From assembly GCA_902385255.1 (NCBI GenBank), contig CABMEV010000003.1, positions 128,813 through 192,812 on the forward strand: a DNA stretch of 64,000 bases. Reading direction: 5' to 3'. Source of the stretch: Candidatus Tiddalikarchaeum anstoanum. Lineage in GTDB: Archaea > Nanobdellota > Nanobdellia > Tiddalikarchaeales > Tiddalikarchaeaceae. Below are positions 1 to 8,916 of this stretch, in pieces. Positions within the stretch are counted from its first letter, which is position 1. Each line of letters starts with the position of its first letter. Made by a program: the position numbers and the translations under genes. Under the pieces are notes generated by a model. It saw only the letters and a list, made by a program, of their open reading frames with translations. It was not told where the DNA came from and made no database searches.

Positions 1-559
1 TTGCAAAACTCCTCCATGCTAAAGGAGGTATTTTGAGTAAAGGATATCTTTTATAATCCCATCCCATTTCCGGGAATATTATCCAGCCGTTAGCGCTTAC
101 CATTATCTGATAATGGGCGTGTGCGGGCTGTGAAGCATATTTTGACCCGTAATTCTGCAGCTTCTTTGCCTGGCCGCAGTACTGTTCTTCTATAAAATTG
201 TCAATTCTTCTGTTTACTATTAATGATAACAGGCTTTTGTTGAACTTATAATTATTTATGTGTTTTTTTGGGAAAGCTATTACAACATCATCAGTGTAAG
301 GTTTTACTGTGTTAATTATTGTCACAAAACGGTCATTATACCTTACTATCTCCTCTTTTCCATCCTTGAATGTATATTTTGTGCCTGTAAGGTCTAATTT
401 CTTAGTCTTATAATTACCCTGCTCATCTTTTTCATTTAAATAAATGTATAATTCTTGTTTCCAAGGCTCCGACTTTACAGCTGTTTTAAGGTCAGGGAAA
501 TTACAGAATATATCATCGCCTTTATTCTTTAACTTTTGATACAGCCTGCTGAATATCAT
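1..559 (-). CDS. Hypothetical protein, C-terminus cut by window edge
   Basis: An open frame of 186 codons reads leftward from ATG at 559 and runs off the left edge. An in-frame TAG lies eight codons before the ATG, so this start is the only reasonable one. The visible protein begins MIFSRLYQKLKNKGDDIF and is soluble, rich in Lys, Tyr and Asn, with no signal peptide or membrane segment. I recognise no family. Codon use matches the neighbours, which supports a real gene. The next gene on the same strand ends 48 bp upstream of this start, so the two could share a transcript. Confidence 0.6.
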   Translation of the reverse strand, partial: MIFSRLYQKLKNKGDDIFCNFPDLKTAVKSEPWKQELYIYLNEKDEQGNYKTKKLDLTGTKYTFKDGKEEIVRYNDRFVTIINTVKPYTDDVVIAFPKKHINNYKFNKSLLSLIVNRRIDNFIEEQYCGQAKKLQNYGSKYASQPAHAHYQIMVSANGWIIFPEMGWDYKRYPLLKIPPLAWRSFA

Positions 560-606
560 AATTCTTAAAATGTTAAAATTCTATGCTTTTAATCCTTTCC
601 ACACCA

Positions 607-1272
607 TTACTTTTTCTGCAATAAAACAAGATTGAAAGCTAATTTTCGGCCCTCTTCCTTTATCAGTTCATAATTTAATATGTTAAATTCTTTTGAGAAA
701 ATCTTTGTTATCTCTTCCTTTGAAAAGTAATGGTATATGTGGCCGTTAAATAAGGCCCAGTTTCTTTTACCACTCTCGTATCTGCTTGTTTTTTCCGACT
801 CAGTGCTGAAACAGTACAATAGGTAATAACCTCTGCATTTTAACACCCTAATCACATTCTTGATGTATTTCTCATATTGAGACTTCCTTAAATGGTGGAA
901 TAATCCGAAATCTAAAACTGCATCAAAATAATCATTGTCATATCTTAATTTTAAAGCGTCACCGATTCCGAACGTCACAGCTACACCCTGCTCTTTTGCA
1001 TTAATCTTTGCCAGGCAAACTGCTTTCTCAGAGAAGTCAATGCCAAAAACCGTAAAGCCCGCCTTTGCAAACAACACTGAATTTCTCCCGCCTCCGCATC
1101 CAATGTCGAGAACAACGCCATGACTAATATGATTTTTAATGAGTTCTAATCCTCTTCTTCCTTCAACTCCAGCCTCCTTCTTCAGGTAGGGTTTCTTCTC
1201 CTTCTTCCATGATGGAAAAACCAGCCCCCACTTATTCTCATAAAATTCGTGTTCTCTTTTTACGTAATCCAT
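607..1272 (-). CDS. Class I SAM-dependent methyltransferase
   Basis: This 221-residue soluble protein has the Rossmann-fold methyltransferase core. Motif I is LDIGCGGGRN at residues 55-64, the acidic ribose-binding end of strand 2 is FGIDFS near 76-81, and the motif-4 region reads DAVLDFGLFHHLRKS, the usual post-SAM loop of ubiquinone/UbiE-like and tellurite-resistance-like methyltransferases. The substrate cannot be told from sequence: small molecule is more likely than nucleic acid because no RNA-binding domain or NPPY motif is present. The start MDYVKREHEFYENKWG has no alternative nearby. It is divergent from the transglutaminase-like gene at 1336, with about 60 bp for both promoters. Confidence 0.8.
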   Translation of the reverse strand: MDYVKREHEFYENKWGLVFPSWKKEKKPYLKKEAGVEGRRGLELIKNHISHGVVLDIGCGGGRNSVLFAKAGFTVFGIDFSEKAVCLAKINAKEQGVAVTFGIGDALKLRYDNDYFDAVLDFGLFHHLRKSQYEKYIKNVIRVLKCRGYYLLYCFSTESEKTSRYESGKRNWALFNGHIYHYFSKEEITKIFSKEFNILNYELIKEEGRKLAFNLVLLQKK

Positions 1273-1335
1273 AACTAAATATAATATTGTGACAAAGTTT
1301 TAAAACATTCAATAAGATACAGAATTAGTAAAAAA

Positions 1336-3354
1336 ATGAAAAGATTACTGCTATTATTATTGTTCATCCCTATAGTTTTCGCTCTTGACTGTTCAGACCT
1401 TGACCCAAGCTATATAGGTTCTTCAACAATATCTTACTCGGCAACAGGCAGCATAACTTTCGATTTCCAGAATGACCGTGCAATAGTCGAATATGTGAAT
1501 ACTGATATTCGTGCAATACCCCAGGCACAGGTTGTAAATCCACAGTACTCCGGCACCATAAGAACAGACGAGTTTGGAAACAGCATGATATATTATCAGA
1601 GGACTAATATTACCAGAAGCAGCGTTTTAACAAATCCTCTGGAATGGTCTTACCAAGCATTGGTTCATCTTAATAAGAGCCTGGTTTTAGCAAACAGCAA
1701 CCCAAGTTATCCTTATCCTGCAGACAGTTTCCCATCTGATGTCAAGGAGTATTTAGACTTCACTAGAGTCGCGGATAATAGCCCGGCGATTCAGGAGAAA
1801 GTGACAGAATTAATATCTGGAGTTACTGGCTACTTGGATGTTGTTTCAAAATTATCAAAATTCGTCGCTTACTTTCTTCAGTATAACCTTAATTATGCAC
1901 CCTCTTCAATACCTGCAAGCCAAGTATACTACCAGCAATCCGGGGTGTGCGATGAGTTCTCATCATTATTAATAAGCATGCTAAGGAATGCAGGCATACC
2001 TGCCAGGTTCGTAAGCGGTTTTGCTTTCACTAATGTTGGAGTAATAAGCTGCACTAATTTCGGACCCCACTCTTGGGTAGAGTTCTACCTGCCTGGCACA
2101 GGATGGGTGTCTATAGACCCAACTTATAAGGAGTTCTTCTTCGTTGATGCAGGCCACGTCCCATTATATGTGAGCAGCGACTCCAGCACTAACATAATAA
2201 ATGCGTCATACTTGTCATCAATGAACATCTCCGTAAACATACAGACTCCCCAGTTTAATTTTGATTTATCAGGCTACGATTTCACGCACCAAGTGTTGAA
2301 TTTGTCAACAAGATTATCCAATAATACTCTCGGCGAGAATGATTATCTACTGTTAAACGCCAGCATTAGGAACCCGACTAATAAGTGGGCTCTTGACACT
2401 TTAGTATTCGAAACAACCCAGGAGTTAACATTATTATATAATAACGGGACCATACCTTTAGTCATACCTCCAAACAGTGCGATAAGCGCGTATTTTATAC
2501 TGCTTACACCAGGAGGTTTGGAGCAGGGATTTTCATACGTTCACCCCATGATAGTGCGGTTATTAAGCGGAGGCTACGACTTATTTAATATAACAATTAA
2601 TCCTTCGCTCAATATTGCAACGTCTTATAATGATTTCATAAACATGATAGGCAACGAGTCTAGAAATTACGTATCAAACCTTAATGTGTACAATAATGCC
2701 ATAACTCCTACCATGGTGACATCTTCAGACGAGCCTGTTATGCGTTTTGATATTAAGAATGCAGGTAACAGTGTGTTGGAAAATGTGACAGTAAATGTCA
2801 ATTATGCAGGAGTGAACTATAATGAAAATATAGGCAGCGTATTAATAGGTGAAGTAATACATTACTCAAAAACTTTAGAACTGCCATCACGTTCAGGATT
2901 AATAACTGTAACTGCAACAGTCAGTTCTGGAACCATTACAAATTCAGTAAATAGCAGTTTCACTCTAATCTCGCCTCCTCCTTTCAATTTTAACATATCA
3001 GGAAGCTCGACGTATACTGGAGTTGGTGATTACCAGCTGAGTGTTCATACTTCGTCAATACCTGGAAATTTCGTAAGTGCTAATCTGAAGATTTCAGTAA
3101 ACGGCAATGCAGTTATTGATAAGCCGTTCTACTTCTCTCAATCAGTGATAATCCTTCCCCAGACAGCATTCACCCAGGATTCAAATTCTATAATTGCAGA
3201 ACTAACTTACTCTGATACTGAAGGGAATTATTATGCAGCAAGAAGCAGCACTAATGTTGGCAAAGTAGCGGCGCCGATAACCAACCCTTTTGAGGCTATA
3301 GGCTTATTCTTCAAAGCACTGCTTGACGTTTTCAAGCTGCTCCTTGGGCTTTAA
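1336..3354 (+). CDS. Secreted transglutaminase-like (cysteine peptidase fold) protein
   Basis: The 672-residue protein opens with a signal peptide (MKRLLLLLLFIPIVFALDC) and is therefore likely exported. Residues about 160-270 form a transglutaminase core: the nucleophile C205 in GVCDEF, H245 in GPHSWVEF and D261 in SIDPTY are in the expected order and spacing. The rest (about 290-640) is beta-rich, with CARDB-like stretches such as PVMRFDIKNAGNSVLENVTV, as in surface proteins. The end (NPFEAIGLFFKALLDVFKLLLGL region) is a hydrophobic or amphipathic helix that may hold it at the membrane. Archaeal proteins of this type are usually inferred to be peptidases or amide hydrolases at the cell surface; the substrate is unknown. 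The 3' end overlaps the convergent TrmB gene by 4 bp. Confidence 0.85.
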   Translation: MKRLLLLLLFIPIVFALDCSDLDPSYIGSSTISYSATGSITFDFQNDRAIVEYVNTDIRAIPQAQVVNPQYSGTIRTDEFGNSMIYYQRTNITRSSVLTNPLEWSYQALVHLNKSLVLANSNPSYPYPADSFPSDVKEYLDFTRVADNSPAIQEKVTELISGVTGYLDVVSKLSKFVAYFLQYNLNYAPSSIPASQVYYQQSGVCDEFSSLLISMLRNAGIPARFVSGFAFTNVGVISCTNFGPHSWVEFYLPGTGWVSIDPTYKEFFFVDAGHVPLYVSSDSSTNIINASYLSSMNISVNIQTPQFNFDLSGYDFTHQVLNLSTRLSNNTLGENDYLLLNASIRNPTNKWALDTLVFETTQELTLLYNNGTIPLVIPPNSAISAYFILLTPGGLEQGFSYVHPMIVRLLSGGYDLFNITINPSLNIATSYNDFINMIGNESRNYVSNLNVYNNAITPTMVTSSDEPVMRFDIKNAGNSVLENVTVNVNYAGVNYNENIGSVLIGEVIHYSKTLELPSRSGLITVTATVSSGTITNSVNSSFTLISPPPFNFNISGSSTYTGVGDYQLSVHTSSIPGNFVSANLKISVNGNAVIDKPFYFSQSVIILPQTAFTQDSNSIIAELTYSDTEGNYYAARSSTNVGKVAAPITNPFEAIGLFFKALLDVFKLLLGL

Positions 3355-4091
3355 ATATTATCCCAGATTATGCTGAAATAATATTTCATAGACTCGCTTA
3401 ATGATTTGTTTTCAATAACCACTGCTTCGGGAGGCTCAGTCCACACTATTATCGCTAACTTGTCGCCGAAGATGTCAATGCTGGCTTCGGATTTCTCATT
3501 CTTATCGATGAACTTAACCTCTGTAGTTTTGCTAGGCTTAACATCATGGCCTCTTCTTACTATGTGTTTTACATTAATATTATAATCCTCTAATTGTTTT
3601 ATGAAATGAGGCGCGAAAAAAGGCATCCTCTCCGCGAACTGGCCTTCAGAATCCATAACTAAATTGGTGCCGTTCCTGCCGAGAGTCCTGATAATATCCT
3701 GAAATACGGACTTGATTCCGTTATACCCCTGGTATAGTGATACGTTATTCTTGGAGTCCGGTTTTGAATAAATGCTTTTTAACTTAGGGAGCGCTTTCTC
3801 GACATACATTTCTTTCTCCTTAATAAAATCAAACAGCCTGTCTGGTTCGACGCCTTTGAAATATTTATTGCTGGATTTTATGACATAATTCGCAAGGCCC
3901 TTATCAACCAATCCCTTCAATGCATCATACGTTGTTGTCCTGTTAATGCCTGCATTCTTGCTTATACCACCTGCCTTGCTTTCCCCATTCTTAAGCAGGG
4001 TATAATAAACCTTAGCTTCGTTGCCTGTCAAGCCTATGCGTTTCAGCGAGTTTAACACATCCTGCATCATAATAGTGCCAAACACATGCAT
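3351..4091 (-). CDS. TrmB-family transcriptional regulator
   Basis: This 246-residue protein has an N-terminal winged helix (about 10-80; LTGNEAKVYYTLLKNGE, then NRTTTYDALKGLVDKGL) typical of TrmB, followed by a short coiled linker (about 88-110) and a C-terminal sensor domain (YQGYNGIKSVFQDIIRTL onward) of the phospholipase-D-like type. TrmB proteins are sugar- or metabolite-responsive regulators in archaea. M1 and M8/M9 are possible starts; the annotated one begins at ATG 4091. A perfect 8+8 bp inverted repeat lies 13 bp before the ATG, so self-regulation is plausible. A divergent gene pair starts at 4161, which may be another target. Effector unknown. Confidence 0.85.
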   Translation of the reverse strand: MHVFGTIMMQDVLNSLKRIGLTGNEAKVYYTLLKNGESKAGGISKNAGINRTTTYDALKGLVDKGLANYVIKSSNKYFKGVEPDRLFDFIKEKEMYVEKALPKLKSIYSKPDSKNNVSLYQGYNGIKSVFQDIIRTLGRNGTNLVMDSEGQFAERMPFFAPHFIKQLEDYNINVKHIVRRGHDVKPSKTTEVKFIDKNEKSEASIDIFGDKLAIIVWTEPPEAVVIENKSLSESMKYYFSIIWDNI

Positions 4092-4103
4092 AATTAAATA
4101 GTT

Positions 4104-4123
4104 GTTGTTAGAAAACTAACAAC
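4104..4123. promoter_or_regulatory. Palindromic operator candidate between trmB-like gene and 4161 gene
   Basis: GTTGTTAG-AAAA-CTAACAAC is a perfect inverted repeat with 8-bp arms. It lies 13 bp upstream of the TrmB start and about 38 bp upstream of the divergent start at 4161. Position and symmetry fit a regulator-binding site; the binding protein is inferred. Confidence 0.5.
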
Positions 4124-4160
4124 ACTACTTCATATATGGGCAAAGAGGTATTATGAAATT

Positions 4161-4715
4161 ATGGAAGAATTGGAGCAGAAATTAAAACAAGTAAGATGTG
4201 AAATAGAATCATACAAATCAAGCGAATACATTAATAACTTGAACAAAGAGGAAAAATGTTTAAAATTACAATTAGGACTCTTAAAACAAAATGAATTTTA
4301 TAAAAGAAGACAGAACTCTTTCGGCGAAAAATATTCCAAGTATGAGATGCTTGGCGATTTCTTAAGATGCGGAAGAAAAGTCTTAATTGATGATGTTGAA
4401 ACATTTGTCGAAGCAAACATACCTGGTTATGAAAAAGAAGTTTTAGATATGAAACTGCTTCTTGATTTGGTGAAGAATGATGAGATAACATTAAGTGATT
4501 CGAATAACGCTTTCAAGAAACTGCCGCGCTACGGATTTCACATATACTTTTGGAAAAGCGACAACGAGACGTACGAGAAAGTGCTTGTTTTAGAGCTCGA
4601 CCATGATGAGGGTGACGCTTTAAGCCACGGTTACACTGAGAGGCGCACTGTAAACATTTTGAAAAAAGGGGTGGAAAAAAAATGTCAGTCGAAGATGAAT
4701 CAAAATTCTATATAA
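4161..4715 (+). CDS. Hypothetical protein with N-terminal coiled coil
   Basis: A 184-residue soluble protein that I do not recognise. Residues 1-50 (MEELEQKLKQVRCEIESY and following) are charged and heptad-like, suggesting a coiled coil. The C-terminal half has the pattern KVLVLELDHDEGD followed by an arginine-rich strand, which looks like a beta domain. Its 3' end overlaps the start of the CYTH gene by 34 bp in another frame, so both are probably expressed together and may act together. It is transcribed away from the TrmB gene, with a shared palindrome in between. Confidence 0.6.
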   Translation: MEELEQKLKQVRCEIESYKSSEYINNLNKEEKCLKLQLGLLKQNEFYKRRQNSFGEKYSKYEMLGDFLRCGRKVLIDDVETFVEANIPGYEKEVLDMKLLLDLVKNDEITLSDSNNAFKKLPRYGFHIYFWKSDNETYEKVLVLELDHDEGDALSHGYTERRTVNILKKGVEKKCQSKMNQNSI

Positions 4716-5242
4716 GGGAGGGCAAGCAAGTGATAACTGAGCTTGAGAGGGTGCTTGGAACCGAAGGGGAGTACATTAACATATCGGACACTTACTTCAA
4801 ATATCCGAACATGCCTAAGGGTTCGACTTTAAGGATAAGGGAGTGCGAAGGGTCTTATACGCCAACATTGAAGATACAGATGGATAAGAACAAGAAGAGG
4901 CTTGAGCTTGAGGATTTGGTTGCGATAGGCAAAGAGCTTGGCGTAACATTGAACAGCATAGGTGATATTAGCAGGAATTACGAGAGGATGCTCACCATAG
5001 AACAGAGAAGGTATGTTTTAAAGTATAATGGGGTGGAATTTGCTGTGGACAATGTGCAGTACCTTGATAACAAAGGCAATAACTTCTTTGAGGTTAACAT
5101 ATTTGAAGCAGAGCTTAAGGATACAACAGGTGACATAACGAGGCGCGGCGTTCAGGAACTACTATCCAAGAAGAAACTGTTAATAAAACCCTGCAAGCAA
5201 AATAAGTACGAGTTAGGCATGCAGAAAATAAACGCAAACTAA
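4682..5242 (+). CDS. CYTH-domain (triphosphate tunnel) protein
   Basis: The 186-residue protein fits the CYTH fold: an acidic/basic first strand (VEDESKFYI), STLRIREC, TLKIQMD, RLELEDL, RYVLKYNGVEFAVDNVQYL and FFEVNIFEAEL. These alternating charged strands line the triphosphate-binding tunnel in this superfamily. Members hydrolyse inorganic or organic triphosphates or make cAMP (class IV cyclase); which applies here is unknown. The first strand is a weaker ExExK match than that of the second CYTH protein at 18408. It overlaps the previous gene by 34 bp and has only weak translation signals of its own, so it may depend on translational coupling. Confidence 0.65.
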   Translation: MSVEDESKFYIREGKQVITELERVLGTEGEYINISDTYFKYPNMPKGSTLRIRECEGSYTPTLKIQMDKNKKRLELEDLVAIGKELGVTLNSIGDISRNYERMLTIEQRRYVLKYNGVEFAVDNVQYLDNKGNNFFEVNIFEAELKDTTGDITRRGVQELLSKKKLLIKPCKQNKYELGMQKINAN

Positions 5243-5262
5243 AAATTGAGAGGTTGTAGAAA

Positions 5263-5273
5263 CTTTTAAAAAG
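5263..5273 (+). promoter_or_regulatory. TATA-like promoter of eL40 gene
   Basis: CTTTTAAAAAG lies 23 nt before the ATG at 5297. This spacing is what an archaeal TATA box gives for a leaderless mRNA, and no ribosome-binding site is present. Confidence 0.5.
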
Positions 5274-5296
5274 CGACTTCTCTTTTCTTTTTCTTT

Positions 5297-5458
5297 ATGA
5301 CTAAGATTCCAGAAGCAAATAGCCGAATGTTTATCGGCGTATTTGTATGCAAGAACTGCAAAGCAAAAATTAGGACAGACTCTCGTAGAATAAAGCTTGG
5401 AGCTGTAAAATGCAGAAATTGCGGTTGTAAGATAATGCGACCAAAAAGAGTTAAGTAG
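5297..5458 (+). CDS. rpl40e: 50S ribosomal protein eL40
   Basis: A 53-codon gene. The product MTKIPEANSRMFIGVFVCKN... carries a zinc-binding C4 motif (C18-x2-C21 and C39-x2-C42) and ends with IMRPKRVK, as in archaeal and eukaryotic L40e/ubiquitin-fusion-tail proteins. It is a basic protein of the large ribosomal subunit near the stalk base. The extra Cys44 is unusual but harmless to the call. A TATA-like box sits 23 nt upstream. lysS follows after 23 bp with an AGGTGA site, so the two translation genes probably form one operon. Confidence 0.85.
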   Translation: MTKIPEANSRMFIGVFVCKNCKAKIRTDSRRIKLGAVKCRNCGCKIMRPKRVK

Positions 5459-5481
5459 ACTTTTTAGGTGATTCTTAAAAA

Positions 5482-6993
5482 ATGGCAGAAGAAGATTATA
5501 ACGAGTATTTTAAAGAGCGACTGAAGAAGCTGCAGAAAATTGAATCATTATACATTAATCCTTACCCTCAGGATAATCTGACAACTAAATCAATGTCAGC
5601 TGACATACTCAAAAAGTATGCGAGTATATCTGAGGAAGGTTCAAAAGATTTAGTTATCATAGCCGGACGATTAATGACTATTAGAAGGATGGGAAAAATA
5701 GCATTCTCCCACTTATTGGACGACGCAGGTAAAATACAAGTAGTATTCCAGAAAGATTTGCTGAAAGATTTTGACTTATTAGACCTTATAGAGACAGGCG
5801 ATATAATAAGCGTCAAGGGCCACCCATTCAAGACAAGCAGAGGAGAACTAAGTGTTAGAGTATCAGAGTTTAAACTGCTTGCCAAAGCGCTAAGGCAGCT
5901 GCCTGAAAAATTCCACGGGCTGAAAGATGATGATATCAGGCTTAGAAAAAGATACCTTGATTTGATAATGGACCCTGAAGTCAAAAAATTCTTTGTAAAC
6001 AAGACCAGGTTAATAAAAGAGATTCGCAATTTCATGGACAAGAACGGATTCCTTGAAGTTCAGACGCCGATACTGCAGGAAGTATATGGGGGAGCAAGCG
6101 CTGAACCGTTCACAACGCATTATAACACTTTAGACTGCGACTTTTATTTAAGAATCTCAACAGAATTGCACTTGAAAAGATTAATCGTCGGAGGATTCGA
6201 GAAAATATACGAAATTGGACCTGTATTCAGGAACGAAGGAATGGACGCGTCACATCTTCAGGAAATACCCAACCATTTCGAGTTCTACTGGGCTTACCAG
6301 GATTATAAAGGATTAATGAAGTACACTGAGGAAATGATTGCATCAGTTCTTAAAAACACGATAGGGACTTTGAAAATAAAATATGGAGACAAGGAAATCA
6401 ACTTCACACCTCCATACCCAGTCATCACTTTCAAGGATTTGATACTAAAACAGACAGGAATAGACATTGACAAGTTCAAGGACTATGAATCGTTAAAGGC
6501 TGAAATAAAAAAGAGAAATATAAAAGATGTAAAAGTTGATTCAGCCAAACATTATGGAGCACTCCTTGACGAGTTCTACAAAAGAGCATGCAGGCCAAGC
6601 ATTATACAGCCAACATTCCTGATACAATACCCAACAGAGATGATCCCTCTCGCAAAAAGAAATGAGAAAGACCCTTCAAAGATAAACAGCGTGCAATTAT
6701 TAGTTGACGGATGGGAATTAGTTAAAGCATATGATGAACTGAACAACCCGATTGACCAAAAATTACGCTTCATAGAACAGCAGGAATTCTTAAAAGAAGG
6801 AGATAAAGAAGCACACCCTTACGATAAAGACTTTGTTGAAGCATTAGAGTATGGGATGCCGCCGACTGCTGGTTTCGGACTGGGGATTGACCGCTTCTGC
6901 GCCTTAGTATTCGACAGGCAGAATATCAGAGAAACATTATTCTTCCCAACAATGAAACCTGAATCCTTAATCAAAAAGGATGAAGAGAAATGA
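5482..6993 (+). CDS. lysS: Lysyl-tRNA synthetase, class II
   Basis: The 503-residue protein charges tRNA-Lys in the cytoplasm. Residues about 55-140 are the OB-fold anticodon-binding domain (GRLMTIRRMGKIAFSHLLDD). The class II catalytic domain follows, with motif 2 around VFRNEGMDASHLQEIPNHFEFYWAY and motif 3 as AGFGLGIDRFCALVFDRQ near 460-480, and RETLFFPTMKPE close to the end. These are LysRS-type rather than AspRS-type, which would read differently around motif 2 and the C-terminus. Many archaea use the unrelated class I LysRS, so the class II enzyme is informative about lineage. An AGGTGA site 10 nt before the ATG supports the start. It overlaps the next gene by 4 bp (ATGA). Confidence 0.93.
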   Translation: MAEEDYNEYFKERLKKLQKIESLYINPYPQDNLTTKSMSADILKKYASISEEGSKDLVIIAGRLMTIRRMGKIAFSHLLDDAGKIQVVFQKDLLKDFDLLDLIETGDIISVKGHPFKTSRGELSVRVSEFKLLAKALRQLPEKFHGLKDDDIRLRKRYLDLIMDPEVKKFFVNKTRLIKEIRNFMDKNGFLEVQTPILQEVYGGASAEPFTTHYNTLDCDFYLRISTELHLKRLIVGGFEKIYEIGPVFRNEGMDASHLQEIPNHFEFYWAYQDYKGLMKYTEEMIASVLKNTIGTLKIKYGDKEINFTPPYPVITFKDLILKQTGIDIDKFKDYESLKAEIKKRNIKDVKVDSAKHYGALLDEFYKRACRPSIIQPTFLIQYPTEMIPLAKRNEKDPSKINSVQLLVDGWELVKAYDELNNPIDQKLRFIEQQEFLKEGDKEAHPYDKDFVEALEYGMPPTAGFGLGIDRFCALVFDRQNIRETLFFPTMKPESLIKKDEEK

Positions 6994-8165
6994 ACTGGGA
7001 ATTAATAACTGCTTTAATTTTCTACATAGCATTAGGGTTAATAATTTACTTTAACAGGAGGAAAGTGCAGATACTTGACAAGATATTCATAACTTACAGG
7101 TGGGAGAAGGGAGTAAAATACATCAAGAAGATAGCAGGTTTTGGAACAATAATATTCAGGATAATAAGCGCGATAAGCATCCCAGTCGCAGTATTCTTCA
7201 TGTTTTTCGGAGTACAAATGTTATTCCAGAGCGCGATGACTATAGCAGCATCCCCTGTTCCAAAGGCAGGAATATCAGTAGTTATTCCAGGAGTAAGGCT
7301 GCCTGGTTCAGATTTATACGTTCCTTTCTGGTATGGAATAATATCAATAATAATAATCGCAATAGTTCACGAGTTAAGCCATGGCATAGTGAGCGTAGCA
7401 GAAGGTGTGAAACTAAAAAGTACAGGAGTTGGTCTTCTCTTGATCTTCCCTGTGGCATTCGTAGAGCCTGACAATGACAGCCTGAAAAAGTCATCAAGGC
7501 TTTCAAGAATCAAAGTGTACTGTGCAGGGAGTTTTGCAAACATACTCGTTGCAGTCCTTATGGGGTATTTGGCAATAAACATTGTCGGACCAATAATTGA
7601 CAGCCAAGTTGATTACACTAACGTTATCATCCAGTCAGCAATGCCTGACCTTCCTGCAGCACTTGCAGGAGTGCCGAATAACAGCTACCTGGAAAAGATT
7701 AACAATGAGACAATAACTAATGTTACAGAATTCTATAATGCACTGACTCGGATAAATCCAGGAGAGAATATAACACTTGTTGCTAACGGGACAAATTATT
7801 ATCTCACTGCTACGCAAAATCCAGATAATGCATCAATGCCATACTTGGGTGTGTTTGTAGAGCAGGGATGGAAGTATAAGGATTCTTTCAAAAACGTGCC
7901 GGAACTATTGTTAATGATACCTTTCTTCCTGTATAACTTATTCATATGGGTTAGCAACCTGAACTTTTCAGTCGGAATATTCAACCTGATACCTATATGG
8001 ATAACTGACGGAGGAAAAGTGTTATCCGAAATATTGTCAATATTCCTGAAAGACAAACTGCTGTTTTACGTGATAAACTATATATTCTTAGCTGTTTTAA
8101 GCCTGATATTATTCAACTTCTTCGGTCCGCAAATAATGAGTCTAGTAAATTTTGCATTAACCTAA
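6990..8165 (+). CDS. M50 site-2-protease-family membrane metallopeptidase
   Basis: The 391-residue membrane protein has the zinc-binding HELSH motif at residues 127-131 inside a hydrophobic segment, and the partner motif FNLIPIWITDGGKVL near 330-345 (the usual NxxPxxxxDGG form). A PDZ-like region lies between them (about 205-285; AALAGVPNNSYLEKINNETI). It should cleave membrane-embedded substrates in regulated intramembrane proteolysis; the substrate is unknown. About six membrane segments are visible. It overlaps lysS by 4 bp, so it is probably cotranscribed and translationally coupled, though no functional link is evident. Confidence 0.88.
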   Translation: MNWELITALIFYIALGLIIYFNRRKVQILDKIFITYRWEKGVKYIKKIAGFGTIIFRIISAISIPVAVFFMFFGVQMLFQSAMTIAASPVPKAGISVVIPGVRLPGSDLYVPFWYGIISIIIIAIVHELSHGIVSVAEGVKLKSTGVGLLLIFPVAFVEPDNDSLKKSSRLSRIKVYCAGSFANILVAVLMGYLAINIVGPIIDSQVDYTNVIIQSAMPDLPAALAGVPNNSYLEKINNETITNVTEFYNALTRINPGENITLVANGTNYYLTATQNPDNASMPYLGVFVEQGWKYKDSFKNVPELLLMIPFFLYNLFIWVSNLNFSVGIFNLIPIWITDGGKVLSEILSIFLKDKLLFYVINYIFLAVLSLILFNFFGPQIMSLVNFALT

Positions 8166-8290
8166 CAAAAACATAACGTTTATTAATATCAAACTTTAAG
8201 AAATGGGGACTAAAAAACTATTTCACCTTAAAATACAAAAAACTAAACCCTACTTCCAATAAGTGACAACGAAGGTTTTTAAAGAAAATA

Positions 8291-8313
8291 TTTTTATATT
8301 AGCGGTGCTAATA
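8291..8313 (+). promoter_or_regulatory. tfe promoter with overlapping inverted repeat
   Basis: The TATA-like TTTTTATAT (8291-8299) runs into a perfect inverted repeat, TATTAGC-GGT-GCTAATA (8297-8313). The tfe ATG is 35 bp downstream. A protein bound at this site would compete with TBP or polymerase, so this is an operator candidate; which protein binds is unknown. Confidence 0.45.
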
Positions 8314-8348
8314 AAAAAGAACAAATCGAGGGGTCCGAGCAAAATATC

Positions 8349-8903
8349 ATGAAAGATGCTACTAAACAAACTATTCTTGAAACAGATCCGGAAGTCTTCG
8401 GACTCGTAAAATCAATTATTGGCAATGAAGGATTGCATATAATACACCACTTATTAACAGTCGATAAAGCTGACGAGTTCGAGATAGCTAAATCATTAAA
8501 AGAAGATGTTAATTTTGTAAGAAGTGTAATGTACAAAATGTATACTCATAAATTAGTATCATATACCCGAAGAAGGGATGCGGAGAAAGGATGGTATATT
8601 TATACATGGAAGTTGCTCCCTGACAGGATATATGACAGGATATTGAACATTAAGCAGAAGAATATGGACAGGTTGTACTGCCAGTTGGAGGGTGAGAAGA
8701 ATAAAGAACAAGGCTTCCACTGCAAAAAATGCGCCATAGACCTGGAATTCCAGAAAGCATTAGAGTTATCCTTTACTTGCTTTGCCTGCGGAGGAATGCT
8801 GGAACCATTGAATAATAACGAAACCATCAAGAAAATAGACAAAGACATAGACGTATTAAACAATGAAATTGGCTTAATAAGATCAAAATTAAACGCGCAA
8901 TAA
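8349..8903 (+). CDS. tfe: Transcription initiation factor E, alpha subunit
   Basis: The 184-residue protein matches archaeal TFE-alpha. Residues about 13-95 form the winged helix that touches the RNA polymerase clamp (LHIIHHLLTVDKADEFEIAK, then VRSVMYKMYTHKLVSYTRRR). Residues 125-147 are the zinc ribbon, with C125-x2-C128 and C144-x2-C147. A coiled-coil tail follows (IKKIDKDIDVLNNEIGLIR). It stabilises the open complex during archaeal transcription initiation. A purine-rich GAGGGG (8328-8333) lies 15 nt upstream of the ATG, rather far for a ribosome-binding site. The promoter carries an inverted repeat. Nothing is missing compared with the family. Confidence 0.93.
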   Translation: MKDATKQTILETDPEVFGLVKSIIGNEGLHIIHHLLTVDKADEFEIAKSLKEDVNFVRSVMYKMYTHKLVSYTRRRDAEKGWYIYTWKLLPDRIYDRILNIKQKNMDRLYCQLEGEKNKEQGFHCKKCAIDLEFQKALELSFTCFACGGMLEPLNNNETIKKIDKDIDVLNNEIGLIRSKLNAQ

Positions 8904-8916
8904 AAAAACTTTTTTT

